A stretch of 64,000 nt of DNA from Udaeobacter sp963725505 (GCA_963725505.1 CAVRYN010000002.1:372001-436000); one strand, 5' to 3'; shown: positions 1 to 11,151, numbered from the stretch's first letter. Program-made: numbers and translations. The notes: generated by a model not told the origin, from the letters alone.

Positions 1-327
1 GCCCATGTAGAAAAGAGCGATCACCTGCGTGACTTGATGGACAACGTTAGGCAGACAGGGCACGATGCAGATTGATACGGCGCGCCAGTCGATGGGCTGT
101 TCCCGGTAGCGGATCCGATAAATCAGTAACGGCGCGATTGAAACGCAGGCTACCAGATAACGATAAAAATTCTGCGCCCACGGATCATAGTAACGGTTCA
201 GATAGTATTGAAAAAGCGATGGCGTGGACCAGATGAGAATGGTTGCGAAGACTGCGGCATAACCTTCCGAGGTGCTCGCGCGGCTGCGCATACCGATAAT
301 CTCCCGGGTGGAATCCAGTTGGTTCAT
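1..327 (-). CDS. EamA/DMT-family membrane transporter, N-terminal part (runs off the window)
   Basis: The reverse strand from the ATG at 325-327 stays open for 109 codons to the window edge, so the C-terminus is missing. The translation begins MNQLDSTREIIGM and has two hydrophobic stretches, one around residues 22-36 containing an IWSTPSLFQYY motif and one around 50-65 (YRYLVACVSIAPLLIYR). This looks like the first two helices of a ten-helix EamA (drug/metabolite exporter) protein, where the phrase 'IWS.P' is typical of helix 1. The substrate cannot be predicted. The gene is divergent from the TPR gene at 413, with 85 bases between the two starts. The family call is inferred from motif style and hydrophobicity only. 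Confidence 0.6.
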   Translation of the reverse strand, partial: MNQLDSTREIIGMRSRASTSEGYAAVFATILIWSTPSLFQYYLNRYYDPWAQNFYRYLVACVSIAPLLIYRIRYREQPIDWRAVSICIVPCLPNVVHQVTQVIALFYMG

Positions 328-412
328 CGCTATTCTTTTTTTGTTGCGTTAATTTGCTCGCCTACGAGCGAGAAATCCCTCAAAAAAGCGGGGTTGGAAG
401 GAGAACACAACT

Positions 413-1378
413 ATGATGATTACCAGTCGAACCACAATATGCCTGATTGCCGCCTGCCTTTTCGGTACGGCCAGTTTTGCTTCAGCCAAAGAGAAAGCAC
501 CAGCCAAAGAGAAAGCGGGAGCTGGGACGAGCGAGTACGCAAAGGGCATCCAATTGCTTGATAGTCAGCAGTACGACCAAGCGGTAACGGAGTTTACCGC
601 GGCGATTATGGCAAACAGTAAGCAGCCTGCATTTTATGAGGGCCGTGGTTTTGCCAATTTCGCGCTCCAGCGATACCAAGAGGCGGGTGACGATTTTTCA
701 AAGGCCATCGAGCTGTCGCCTAAAGACATGCGGGCTTTCGTCGGCAGAGCGCAGGTTTTCCTGCAGCAAAAGAATTATCAGCAAGCGCTGGCTGACACCG
801 AGAAAGCACTCGAAATCAAACCCGATGAAATCGCTGCAATCAAGCTCCGCGGCTTCGCCGAGCTCGGACTCAGTCAATGGGACAAGGCGATAGCCGATTT
901 CACCAATGTGATCCAAAAAAAGCCGGACGACCCGCAGACCTATGATCGGCGCGCGCTGGCGTATCGGGGATTGAAGAACTTTGATGCGGCCATTGCCGAT
1001 TACACATTTCTTCTGGAGAAAAACGCGAACGACACCGAGGCCCTGACCAAGCGCGGTTACACCTACAGTTTGATGGGACAGTACGAAAAGGCGATCCCTG
1101 ATTACGAAGCGGCGTTGAAACTCAACCCACAAGACAATGATACTTTCTCGCGCTTGCAGTGGACCCAGGGACAACTTAAGGCAAAAAACGCGCCGCCTCC
1201 TACAACAACAACAACAACAACAGCGGCACCCACGGCAACTCCAGAAAAACCGAGCCTGATTAGTCAGATCAATCCGCTGTATATCTTGATCGGCATTGTG
1301 GCGCTGATTGTAATTGCTGCAATTGTGCGTCTGATTACGCGAGGCAAGGTCGAGTCCACGAGCCACCGAATCCGCTAA
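413..1378 (+). CDS. Exported TPR-repeat protein with C-terminal membrane anchor
   Basis: This 321-residue protein starts with a signal peptide (basic start, hydrophobic core about residues 9-22, then ASA). Six to seven tetratricopeptide repeats follow between about 40 and 255, with recognisable A..Y...I.L.P units. A low-complexity Pro/Thr linker comes next (about 262-280, a run of seven Thr encoded by an ACA microsatellite at 1202-1222). One transmembrane helix (about 289-308) and a short basic tail end the protein. A good ribosome-binding site (GGAAGGAGA) lies 8 bases before the ATG. TPR domains bind other proteins. The orientation suggests the repeats face the periplasm if the N-terminal segment is cleaved, which is inference. 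No specific function can be assigned. Confidence 0.8.
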   Translation: MMITSRTTICLIAACLFGTASFASAKEKAPAKEKAGAGTSEYAKGIQLLDSQQYDQAVTEFTAAIMANSKQPAFYEGRGFANFALQRYQEAGDDFSKAIELSPKDMRAFVGRAQVFLQQKNYQQALADTEKALEIKPDEIAAIKLRGFAELGLSQWDKAIADFTNVIQKKPDDPQTYDRRALAYRGLKNFDAAIADYTFLLEKNANDTEALTKRGYTYSLMGQYEKAIPDYEAALKLNPQDNDTFSRLQWTQGQLKAKNAPPPTTTTTTTAAPTATPEKPSLISQINPLYILIGIVALIVIAAIVRLITRGKVESTSHRIR

Positions 1379-1444
1379 CGGTACGACATCGCGCTGCCGA
1401 TGTGCGAAGCGCGCGGCGCGAGCTGTTCCTAACGAGAAATTCCT

Positions 1445-1472
1445 TTGACAGAGCAGTCCGCGCGGTTAGCTT
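1445..1472 (+). promoter_or_regulatory. Possible sigma-70 promoter upstream of tRNA-Thr/tuf
   Basis: TTGACA at 1445-1450 is followed after 16 bases by TAGCTT at 1467-1472. The -35 is perfect and the -10 is weak. It lies about 150 bases before the tRNA-Thr gene in the only gap between the TPR gene and the tuf cluster, so it could drive the tRNA-tuf transcript. It is a sequence match only. Confidence 0.3.
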
Positions 1473-1618
1473 GCGAACGCTTTTTGCTGGAACGAGGCGG
1501 TCCCATGGTCGTTCAAATTGCAAATTTGACGCGGCTTTGGGACTTTTGAGTCTCTGGTAGAAAGCGAAACCGGTTTGCGGCTCGGGTTGCTGCGGAGGCG
1601 CTGGGCTGGCAAAAGCAG

Positions 1619-1694
<76 letters not shown>

Positions 1695-1764
1695 GAAAGA
1701 ACTCGCGGCCGGCAGTGGAATAATTAAAAGAAAAGACGAAGTTTAGTTAAACAGGAGAATTCAA

Positions 1765-2949
<1,185 letters not shown>

Positions 2950-2955
2950 GTTGTT

Positions 2956-3071
2956 GTCATGTCGAGCGAAGTCGCCTGCCAAGCCGTAGCCTTATGCGAA
3001 GGTCTGGAGACATCTCTGATTTGGTGATTGGAGAGATTTCTTCGGCTCCGCTGCGCTTTGGTCAGAATGAC
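2956..3071. repeat. GTCAT...ATGAC palindromic intergenic repeat, copy 1
   Basis: The element runs from GTCATGTCGAGCGAAGTCG to a mirrored arm ending GGTCAGAATGAC. The inner part carries GAGACATCTCT facing GAGAGATTTCTTCGGCTCC. It fills the space between tuf and tRNA-Trp and stops 10 bases before the tRNA. Related copies lie at 7392, 37478, 39905, 49594 and 62171. Confidence 0.7.
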
Positions 3072-3081
3072 AGTTACAAAT

Positions 3082-3154
3082 ACGCCAGTAGCTCAATTGG
3101 TAGAGTAGCGGTCTCCAAAACCGTCGGTTGGGGGTTCGAGTCCCTCCTGGCGTG
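3082..3154 (+). tRNA. tRNA-Trp (CCA)
   Basis: The acceptor arm ACGCCAG pairs with CTGGCGT, with discriminator G at 3154. The anticodon stem GCGGT/ACCGT encloses CTCCAAA with anticodon CCA, and the T arm is GGGGGTTCGAGTCCCTC. The 3' CCA is not encoded. The position between tuf and secE is common in bacteria, and the tRNA may be processed from a shared transcript. Confidence 0.95.
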
Positions 3155-3200
3155 TTGAATGCGCTGCGAACGCTGAACTCCGAACGCAGATGTAAGCTAA

Positions 3201-3233
3201 TTGGACGTTGGGCGTTGGATGGCGGACGTTTCT
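3201..3233. repeat. GTTGGAC/GTTGGGC heptad leader tract upstream of secE
   Basis: Degenerate units of about seven bases (TTGGACG TTGGGCG TTGGATG GCGGACG TT) end 14 bases before the secE ATG. The same tract occurs, in either orientation, before rplJ, tsf, the LigD-type polymerase gene and the LMF-like gene. Confidence 0.55.
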
Positions 3234-3247
3234 TTGGGAACTTTAAA

Positions 3248-3466
3248 ATGATTACCAAAATCAAAAACTTTCTCAGCGAAGTAAAAGTCGAGCTGCAGAA
3301 ATGTTCGTGGCCGTGGGACCCGAAGGAAAAAGGGTTCCGCCGTTACAAGGAACTGAGTGACTCGACTGTTGTCGTTGCCATCTCGATGGTACTGCTGGGT
3401 GGCTGCGTCGCGTTCTTCGATTTTGCCCTGGTTAATTTCGTCCATTTCTTCACCCGACTACACTGA
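3248..3466 (+). CDS. secE: Preprotein translocase subunit SecE
   Basis: This 72-residue single-helix protein clamps SecY in the Sec channel. A short amphipathic N-terminus (KNFLSEVKVELQKCSWP) precedes the conserved E-RYKELSDST stretch. One transmembrane helix follows at about residues 40-64. The short form is normal outside Enterobacteria. The ATG at 3248 was chosen because an in-frame extension would run into tRNA-Trp. It is followed 4 bases later by nusG, the invariant neighbour. Confidence 0.93.
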   Translation: MITKIKNFLSEVKVELQKCSWPWDPKEKGFRRYKELSDSTVVVAISMVLLGGCVAFFDFALVNFVHFFTRLH

Positions 3467-3470
3467 TTTT

Positions 3471-4040
3471 ATGGCACAGACACTCGCAGGCAAAGATCAA
3501 TGGTACGTCGTGCACGTCCTTTCCGGGCAGGAAAACAAGGTGCGCGAGAACATCTTGAAACGCGTCAAGACCGAGGAAATGGGTGACTTGATCTATGACG
3601 TGCTCGTTCCGACCGAGCGCGTTTCGGAAATTAAGAAGGGAAAGAAAAGCGAGACGACGCGGAAATTTTTCCCCGGTTACCTTATCGTTAACATGCATTT
3701 ACTCGACGAAAACAATCAGCTGGTCGGGCGCAGCTGGTATTTCATCCGTGAGACCACCGGTGTGATTGGGTTTGCCGGGACGAAGGACAAACCAATCCCA
3801 ATGCGGCAATCGGAAGTGGACAGCATGCTCGCGCAAATGAAGGAGCGCGAAGAAAAGGTGAAACCAAAGGTCAGCTTTGAGGTAGGCGAATCGGTGAAAG
3901 TCGCCGATGGCCCGTTCCAAAATCAGACTGGTATCGTCGAAGAGATCGATCCCGAGCGCGGCAAGCTTCGCGTCTCGGTCACCATTTTTGGTCGCGCTAC
4001 CCCCGTGGAACTGGAATACTGGCAGGTCGAACGCGGATAA
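3471..4040 (+). CDS. nusG: Transcription termination/antitermination factor NusG
   Basis: This 189-residue protein has an N-terminal NGN domain (about residues 7-120: QWYVVHVLSGQENKVRE, then FPGYLIVNM) that binds the RNA polymerase clamp. A C-terminal KOW domain (about 135-185: VGESVKVADGPFQNQTG) contacts Rho or ribosomal protein S10. The ATG at 3471 gives the normal start; upstream in-frame codons overlap secE. The ORF order secE-nusG-rplK is canonical. Confidence 0.96.
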   Translation: MAQTLAGKDQWYVVHVLSGQENKVRENILKRVKTEEMGDLIYDVLVPTERVSEIKKGKKSETTRKFFPGYLIVNMHLLDENNQLVGRSWYFIRETTGVIGFAGTKDKPIPMRQSEVDSMLAQMKEREEKVKPKVSFEVGESVKVADGPFQNQTGIVEEIDPERGKLRVSVTIFGRATPVELEYWQVERG

Positions 4041-4080
4041 AATCTATCAACCATCAACTCTCAACTAAGAACTTTCTGAA

Positions 4081-4506
4081 ATGGCCAAAGAAATAGTAGC
4101 ACACATAAAGCTCCAAATTCCCGCCGGGCAAGCTAACCCGGCGCCTCCGGTAGGTACCGCGTTAGGCCCGCGCGGTGTGAACATCATGGCGTTCTGCAAG
4201 GAATTCAACGCCGCTACACAGAAACAGGCGGGTGACATTCTCCCGGTCGTCATCACCGTTTACAAAGACAAGTCGTTCACCTTTATCACGAAGAGCCCGC
4301 CGGCCGCTGTTCTCTTGAAGAAAGCTGCCAACATCGCTGCTGGCTCAAAAGAGCCGAACAAAACGAAAGTCGGCAAAGTCACGCGCAAACAAGTCATGGA
4401 CATCGTGAACACCAAGCGCAAAGATCTGAACGCGCGCGAGGACGAAGCCGCCTTCCGCATCATCGCCGGCACCGCCCGCCAAATGGGCCTCGAGATTGTC
4501 GATTAA
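4081..4506 (+). CDS. rplK: 50S ribosomal protein L11
   Basis: The 141 residues match L11 in length and pattern: the N-terminal proline-rich domain (LQIPAGQANPAPPVGTALGPRGVNI), then the C-terminal rRNA-binding domain ending in AGTARQMGLEIVD. L11 forms the GTPase-associated centre with L10/L12. The 40-base space after nusG has a low-complexity ATCAACCATCAACTCTC-like run ending just before the start. The usual partner rplA is not next; it lies 6.8 kb downstream at 11264. Confidence 0.97.
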   Translation: MAKEIVAHIKLQIPAGQANPAPPVGTALGPRGVNIMAFCKEFNAATQKQAGDILPVVITVYKDKSFTFITKSPPAAVLLKKAANIAAGSKEPNKTKVGKVTRKQVMDIVNTKRKDLNAREDEAAFRIIAGTARQMGLEIVD

Positions 4507-4518
4507 TGTCGGAAGTCA

Positions 4519-4592
4519 GGCAGCTTGCCTGCCGTTTTGGATTGCATACCTGACAAGCAGGATGCTTGTCGGCCGAGGCAGGCTGGAAGCCT
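4519..4592. repeat. Three small hairpins after rplK
   Basis: GGCAG-CTTGC-CTGCC (4519-4533), GACAAGC...GCTTGTC (4552-4570) and AGGCT-GGA-AGCCT (4580-4592) lie in a row between rplK and the converging peptidase pseudogene. The last overlaps that pseudogene's inferred stop at 4591-4593. No T-run follows, so this is not an obvious intrinsic terminator, but the hairpins may form the 3' end of the rplK message. Confidence 0.45.
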
Positions 4593-6265
4593 ATCTTCTG
4601 AGCAGCGGTAGGTCGTCGGCGTCGCCGAGATATTCCCACTGCTGCAGTACGATCGGCACGTTGCCGTTTTTCCAAAGAAAATCGTGGAACGCGCGGAGAT
4701 TGAATTTTTCACCCTGCTGCATGCGCGCGTCGGCGAGAAATTTCAGGATTTGTAATTTCCCGATCTGATACGTGATGGCGCCGCCAGGACTGGTGGCGAA
4801 AGCGATTGCTTCCTGGCGCGCGGTCTGTTTCGTCCATCGGGACTTTCTCCTGAAGATATTTCGCAGCTTGCTCGAGCGTGAATTCGCCGAGCGCGAGTTT
4901 CACGTCCACTTCCACCCGCAGCGCGCGGAGCCGCATGAAATTGTAAATGATCTCGCGCGTGTGCGGGCTGTCATCGAACAAACCCGCCTGCAACATCATT
5001 TCCTCCGCATAAAAGCCAATCCCTTCGTTCGCTCCCGAATCGTAGTAATGCCGCCGGATCGGGTCGTCATGTTTCCAGGAGAGACAAAGCTGAAAATAAT
5101 GGCCAGGTACTCCTTCATGCACAGTGATCGGTCGCGCGTCCATCGCCGTCGCACGCCAGAAGTAAGGAAGCTTCTCTGAGGGCTCGGGCACGTAGCGGAT
5201 GCAGTTCTCCTTCAAGCGCGACGGCCCAGTGAAATCGTCAGTCTCAGTGAATCCGAGCACGCGCAGATATTCCGGCGTGGGACGGAGCGTGTAATGTTGT
5301 ACCCAATCGGGAACGCTGAGAATGCCGCGCTCAACCAAAAATTTCCGGATCGACAATTCCTTCGCCGCTGCGTCTTTAATCCAGTTGTCGATATTGTCGG
5401 CGATTGTCAGTGGCGGCACGTCCTTGTTCCGGTTCTTCTCGTAAGCTTCGAACGCGACTGCGCGATTCCATTCCTGTTTTCCCATCGCCAGAAGTTCTTC
5501 CGGCGAAAAGGGCATCAGCGCGACGTTGCGCAAAAACCAAATGTAAGCGTCGCGACCAAGCGCAGTTTGTTGAGGAAGCGTTGGCAGCTTCTGCTTGAGC
5601 TGCTGCTGATATTTTTCCAGCGCGTCCGATGCGCTTTCGCACGCGCTATGCAATTTGTCTGGATCTAGAGTTGTCGAGCTTGCGAGCGAGTTCGCCATCT
5701 TCCGGAGACGCTCGCGAATTCCCTCAAGATTCTGAATGGCGACTATCGCGAACGGCGCGGGAGGATTCGTCAGGTTCTCCGCGCCTTGCTGCAAGATCAG
5801 CGGAATGTTTTCCACGCGCGTGAGAATCTCGCGACTGCGCGGTTCATCGTATGGCGCAGGCACGGTGAGCGCTTCCACCAGCGCGGTGAGCGTCTGTTCG
5901 ATGTAAAAGTTCGGATCGCGTTTCCAGCGCGGATTCCGGTCGAGCTCCCAGCGCACCCGCGACAAGGCGGAACCGATCAAGCGATAGTCCACCTGCTGCG
6001 GAACCGGCCAGTGACTCGCATCGATTTTCTTCCACCGCGCGTCAAAGCCAGCCAAATCTTTTCGCCGCTGGTCGATGCTGGCTCGCGACCAATCGCGCGT
6101 TCCGCCCGGCCGCTCGATTCGATTCACGTCGTCTCCGGTAAATGGCGCGTGCTTCGCGCGCCAGGTCCAGAAATCGTCGGACAGCTTAGCCAGTGATTCG
6201 CTCTGTGACTGTGCTTGGCCTACGCACCAGACGATCATACAAGCCGCAACCAATATTTTTTTCAT
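4591..6265 (-). pseudogene. DUF885 family exported metallopeptidase-like protein, one frameshift near the C-terminus
   Basis: The open frame 4709-6265 encodes 518 residues: signal peptide (MKKILVAACMIVWCVGQAQS), a long helical DUF885 domain, and the zinc-binding-like motif HEGVPGH near residue 378, with downstream glutamates (NEGIGFYAEEM). After KVPMDET the frame turns to basic nonsense. Removing one base near 4830 restores the family ending ARQEAIAFAT...ITYQIGK...LADAR...WEYLGDADDLPLL and a stop at 4591-4593. A single-base insertion is therefore seen directly in the sequence. The lesion is after the catalytic region, so a truncated active protein is possible. DUF885 members are predicted metallopeptidases; the substrate is unknown. 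The gene lies opposite to and converging on rplK, inside the region that separates rplK from rplA. Confidence 0.75.
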
Positions 6266-6271
6266 GAAGTT

Positions 6272-7273
6272 CTAATCAGCATTTCTGCGCATCGTAATGA
6301 CGGCGGGATTCTTTCCCGGGCGATACATCGACATGCCGTAACAGAGCGCGGCGCTTTTTTCACGTGCGTAACGAATGTGGTTCAACTTCTCATCCCAGCG
6401 CTCGATGTAGGAGCAGTTAGCCGTTTTCTCGCTGTTGGGGATGGGAACATAACGATTTTCCGTAAACGTGAGAAACGCGGCTTCGCCCGGCAACGGAATT
6501 GGCGCGGCCCAGTTTGGCGAAAGCCTGACGAAACGTGGCCCGGTCAGATCGAGTGCTTGGACCGTGTCGCCCGCGCTGCTGTCCAAATGCACTTCAAAAA
6601 ACACCAGCCGCAAATTTCCGGAAAAGAGAAAATGTTCCTCGGGATTTTGTCTTTCGTGCAGGATCTCGACCGCGCCATCGAAGCCGGGAATGTTTGCGAA
6701 AGCCGTTTCGGATCCCGTTTTTAAATCGCGCAGCAGATAATGTTTGCCGTGGCTGGGCGCGTTGATTTGATCATCTTCATCGTTTGGATCTTCGCGCAAG
6801 ACCAGCTCGACTGAACCATCGGGTGCTTTGTAAGTTGGCGTTGGCGTCGTGCTGGGCGACGCAGATTCTTCCGGGTTTGGAGTTGCCGACCCCGTGTCCT
6901 CAGGCTCGAGATTCGTGAAATAAGGTGAGCTTTTCGTTTGCGTGTACCAATCCGGTACGCCGTTGAGCTTTTTCAATCCCGTGCCACGCGGGTTGATGCT
7001 CCAGAATTCGCGGACATTGTTCGACTCTTCGCGCGTGAAAACGATCGAGGTGCCGTCTGGCGAGAAGATGGGAGCCGAGTCCTGCCCCGAGTTGTCGTTT
7101 GTTAACTGGCGCAACAGTTTTCCGTCTTCGCGATATAGATAGAGATGCGCATGGCTCGTTCCAGTGGCTTGCAAATAGCGGATGGCGATTACGAGCTCGG
7201 AAGCACCTGGGGCAGTTGTCGCGAACAGCGAAAATAGTGCTGTGACGATCAAGATTTGAAGCCAGGAGCGCAT
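6272..7273 (-). CDS. Exported PD40/WD40-like beta-propeller protein
   Basis: With the start at 7271-7273 the product has 333 residues. It has a hydrophobic signal (LQILIVTALFSLFATTAPGA), then a TolB/PD40-like unit (QDSAPIFSPDGTSIVFTRE) typical of beta-propeller blades. A Ser/Thr/Pro-rich linker follows (TGSATPNPEESASPSTTPTPT, about 147-167). Longer in-frame starts at 7336 or 7438 exist, but the longest runs into a palindromic repeat, so the short start with a signal peptide is preferred. The stop lies 6 bases before the DUF885 gene start, so the two probably form an operon. The family is recognised only by the PD40 motif; the function is unknown. Confidence 0.65.
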   Translation of the reverse strand: MRSWLQILIVTALFSLFATTAPGASELVIAIRYLQATGTSHAHLYLYREDGKLLRQLTNDNSGQDSAPIFSPDGTSIVFTREESNNVREFWSINPRGTGLKKLNGVPDWYTQTKSSPYFTNLEPEDTGSATPNPEESASPSTTPTPTYKAPDGSVELVLREDPNDEDDQINAPSHGKHYLLRDLKTGSETAFANIPGFDGAVEILHERQNPEEHFLFSGNLRLVFFEVHLDSSAGDTVQALDLTGPRFVRLSPNWAAPIPLPGEAAFLTFTENRYVPIPNSEKTANCSYIERWDEKLNHIRYAREKSAALCYGMSMYRPGKNPAVITMRRNAD

Positions 7274-7391
7274 CAGCGAAGTGCCCGGTGAATCGCGCTT
7301 GGGTGCTGCGGGTACAGCGCCGATGGACTTCGTCATGCGAGCATTGAAGCGAAACCTCCCGGCTAAACAATGCGCAAATATCTTTTGCACA

Positions 7392-7507
7392 GTCATCCTG
7401 AACGCAGTGAAGGATCTCCCAAAGGATTGATCGAGCATGCCAGTTAGATTGAGTGCCGATCGCGTGGGTTGTGAGATCCCTCGCCGTCTATCGCGACTCG
7501 GGATGAC
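7392..7507. repeat. GTCAT...ATGAC palindromic intergenic repeat, copy 2
   Basis: The left arm GTCATCCTGAACGCAGTGAAGGATC and the right arm GAGATCCCTCG...CGGGATGAC are inverted copies. It lies between the divergent PD40 and DUF2723 genes and is the same family as the copies at 2956 and 37478. Confidence 0.75.
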
Positions 7508-7565
7508 ATGCGTTATTCTTGCTGGCAGTTTTGTTTCCGAAAGCCGAGCTCCTTATCCCGCGAAC

Positions 7566-9675
7566 ATGAATCTTTCCGCAAGACCTTCGCGTCGCCCTTC
7601 TGGCAAGCCCGCGTCAAAGTCGAACCGACAGGTGGATGCTGAAGGAATTCCTTCGTCCAAGGCGGAGCTGCTCTGCGCGGGCGCGGTGTTTCTTGTTGCG
7701 CTGCTCCTTTATAGCTGGACGCTCGCACCTACAGTCACTCCGACCGACAGCGGCGAATTGATCGTGGTCGCTCAAGGGCTCGGGATCGCGCATCCACCAG
7801 GCGTTCCCCTCTGGGTCATTCTCGCCCATCTCGCATCGCTCGTGCCGTTGGGAAACGTTGCGGTGCGGTCAATTTTTCGTCTGCTCTTTTCGGCGCGCTT
7901 GCATGCGCGATGCTTACTCTCGTTGTCGCGGAGTTGATGATTGCGGCGTCACATCTGTCGAGCGGCAAGATGAGAGCTGCGCAGCAGAAGAGAAAGGGTC
8001 CAAGCTCGGCCAGTAACCGCCCTTTGATGCTTGCCCCTGCGCTGGGCGCGGGGTTGCTTATGGCATTCTCTCGCACGCTTTGGTCGTATTCGACGATCAC
8101 TGAGGTTTATAGTCTAAATGCACTGCTTATCCTGACGGTTTTCTTTCTGATGATGCGGTGGCGGCGGGGTATTGTTGCTGACCAAAAAGACGTCCGCGCG
8201 ACGGTCACGATGCACGACGGTTGGCTTTATGCCGCCGCTCTGGTGTTTGGCTTGGCCCTGGGCGTGCATCACGTGACGGTGGGACTGACGCTTCCGGCCA
8301 TAGCGGTGCTCGTTTACAGAACGCAGGGGCTTAGATTTTTTACCAGCCGACGGCTCTTGTATGCCGCGCTCATTTCGATCACCGCCCTAATCGCCATTTA
8401 CGCGTATTTGCCGTTTGCAGCATGGCGATCACCTGTCATCAACTGGGGCAATCCACGTTCGCTGCAAGAAATTTGGTGGCACGTAACCGGTCGGCAATAT
8501 CGAGTGTTTCTCACCTTCAGTCCCTCGATGATGGGAACGCAGTTTGTTGAATTTTGCCGAATGCTCCTGCGCGAATTCGGACCTGCGTGGCTTCCTTTGT
8601 CCCTTGTTTTGGCCTTTGCCGGGTTGCGGAGCGCTTTCAGGCAGGACCGCACAAGTTTTTGGTTTCTGTTCTTTATCGTCATCGCTAATTTGGCATACGA
8701 CCTCAGCTACGAAATTGCAGAGGACAAGGACGCGTACTACCTGCCGGTATTTATCTCCGTCGCGCTCGCTGCCGGGTTCGGTATCCGTTGGTTGATCCAG
8801 CTGAGCTGCTGTGAAGGCCATGTCCTTCGGAATATCGTACTGTGTCGCCGCGATTGCTGTTCTGCTCACATCTGCGACAGCGTTCGCGGCGAATTGGCCG
8901 TTCAACAATCGCAGGCATTACTTTATCGCGCACGATTATGCCGAAAATCTGTTCAGCACAATCGAGCCAAACGGGCTGTTACTTACACAAGATTGGCAGG
9001 TCGCCGCCCCGATGTTTTATGAACAGGAGGTGGAACAACGCCGGACCGACGTCAAAGTTGTCGACATCAATCTGCTGCGCCGCTCGTGGTACTTCGATTA
9101 TCTCAAACACGCTCATCCCGGTTTGGTCGAGCGGTCGCGCGACAAGATTGATCCATATGTTGAGGACCTCAAAGAATGGGAGCGCGATCCCGGGGCTTTC
9201 GCCCGGAGCCAGCCGCTCACTCAAAAGATTAGCGTGGCTTTTCTGGAGATGGTTCGGTCAATCGTGACGAACGAAATCAGGCTTCGCGCCAGTTTACATA
9301 ACGAATGACCTGCTGGCCGCCAACCAAACGAACGGTTACCTGACCCAATGGATCCCTCAAACCTATCAACTTATTCCGGAAGGTCTCGTTTTTTACCTCG
9401 CGAGCGACCAGAGTTTTCACGACTCGCCAGATCCGCACCTCCAGACCCGGGGTCTGGCTGATGGGACGGTGCGATTCGAGAAAGACGACGTGGTCAACCT
9501 CAAGGTGTTGCCGGCGTATACCAGCATGCTGGTCAATCGCGGACGCTATCTCGCGGCATTCAATCAGCACGCGCGCGCCATTATTGCCTTCAAAGAGGCG
9601 CTCATACTCGATCCCAACCTCGCCGCGGCGCGAGAAGGCATTGCGGAAAGCACAGCAAAACTGCCAAGTCCTTAG
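7566..9675 (+). pseudogene. DUF2723 (GT-C-like) membrane glycosyltransferase with C-terminal TPR, three frameshifts
   Basis: Piecing three frames together gives one recognisable protein of about 700 residues. The N-terminus (LYSWTLAPTVTPTDSGELIV...HPPGVPLW) is the DUF2723 hallmark. Many transmembrane helices follow (7910-8800), then a periplasmic part (8811-9300) and a TPR-like tail (AAFNQHARAIIAFKEALILDPN). Frame changes are needed near 7870 (one base missing, restoring VRVNFSSALFGALACAML), near 8802 (one extra base, restoring IQLAAVKAMSF) and near 9290 (one extra base, restoring PVYITNDLLAANQT). The family transfers sugars from lipid carriers to proteins; the acceptor is unknown. Three lesions make a functional product unlikely unless they are assembly errors. 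The start at 7566 follows a palindromic repeat. Confidence 0.75.
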
Positions 9676-9753
9676 TAGCGTCTTGGGAATTAGGTCACAA
9701 CGTTGACTCATTCCTTTCTTGCCAGTCTCGCGGATTGCTTCTAAACGGGCAGA

Positions 9754-11125
9754 ATGAAAATGACGTCTCGTGTGCTTGTAATTTTCTTGTGTCTTGGCAT
9801 CGCGGCGCAGGCTGCCGATCAGCTAATCGCGCTGAAAGCGGCGCGACTCTTTGACGGTAAGTCGAACGCGCTCGTGCAAAACGCCGTGGTGACCGTGCAG
9901 GGCGATAAGATTGTCGATGCGGGAAGCAATTTGCCGATCCCGAGCGGCGCGCAGGTGATCGATCTGGGCGATGCGACACTCTGCGCCCGGCTTCATGGAT
10001 GCGCATACGCATCTGACCGCCGATTTCTCCGGTAATTACAACGAGCGCCGGCTGCAGCAACTTGATCTGAACGTGTCCGAGCAGGCGATCCGCGCGACGG
10101 CCTTTGCCCGCGCGACCGTCGAAGCGGGTTTCACTACCGTGCGCGACTTGGGCAGTCGTTTCGTCGCCAGCCACGAGTTCGTCGATGTTGCGCTGCGCAA
10201 TTCGATCAACAAGGGCGTAATCGTCGGACCTCGCATGCTGGTTGCGACGAAAGGAATCGGCGCCACCGGCGGTCACTTTGATCCGACCGGAGGGTTTCGT
10301 GATTTTCTTTTCGGACGCGAACCGGATTACACGGACGGCATTGCGAATGGCCCTGACGAAATCCGAAAGGCGGTGCGGTTTGAGGTGAAAAACGGCGCGG
10401 ACGTCATTAAGGCCGCAGTTTCCGGCGGCGTGCTTTCACTCGGGGACGAAGTCGATACGCCGCAATTGACGCCGCCGGAAATGACGGCCTTGGTCGATGA
10501 ATCGCACCGGTTGCGCAAGAAAGTAGCCGTGCATTGTCACGGCGATCAGGCAGCGCGCGAGGCGATCGAGGCGGGCGTCGATTCGATCGAGCACGGTTCG
10601 TTTATGAAACCGGAAACGCTTACGATGATGAAAAAGAAGGGAACGTTCCTCACACCGACGCTAATGGCCTCGGAGTGGATCATGAGCAAGCTCGACAATT
10701 ACCCGCCGGCATTGCAGGCGAAGGCGAAAGCGGCAACAGCGGCTCGTTCGGAAATGTTTCGCAATGCGGTTAAGATGGGCATCAAGATTTCATTTGGAAC
10801 CGACGCAGCGGTCTTTCCGCACGGACAAAACGCAAAAGAATTCAAGTTAATGGTGGATCTCGGTATGAGTGCAATCGATGCACTGAAATCCGCGACGGGC
10901 AACGATGCCGAGCTTCTCGGCATCGCGCAAAAGGTCGGGACTCTGGAAAAAGGGAAACTCGCCGACATCATTGCGATGCCGGGCGACCCGACTTCCGACA
11001 TTACTGCAACCGAGCGCGTCTCGTTCGTAATGAAAGAAGGCAAAATTATCCGGCAAGGCCCGCGCACCCCGCAGGGGACCGTCGAGTGGACGAGTTCGCC
11101 AGATGTTGCAGCCCCGGTCGATTGA
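9754..11125 (+). pseudogene. Exported amidohydrolase (imidazolonepropionase/Xaa-Pro dipeptidase-like), one frameshift
   Basis: Frame 1 (from 9754) gives a signal peptide and the N-terminal sandwich domain (AARLFDGKSNALVQNAVVTVQGDKI). Frame 2 gives the rest, from PGFMDAHTHL onward. One extra base near 9982 separates the two; without it the text reads DATL-APGFMDAHTH. Metal-ligand motifs of the amidohydrolase superfamily are all present: HTH, the lysine in GADVIKAA, HCHGDQA, EHGSF and SFGTDAAV. The product would hydrolyse an amide or dipeptide-like bond; the substrate is unknown. The second frame could be expressed alone from an internal start but would lack the signal. It is the last gene before the rplA promoter. 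Confidence 0.75.
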
Positions 11126-11151
11126 GACGTTGTGAATTTTTAGCGGACGTT

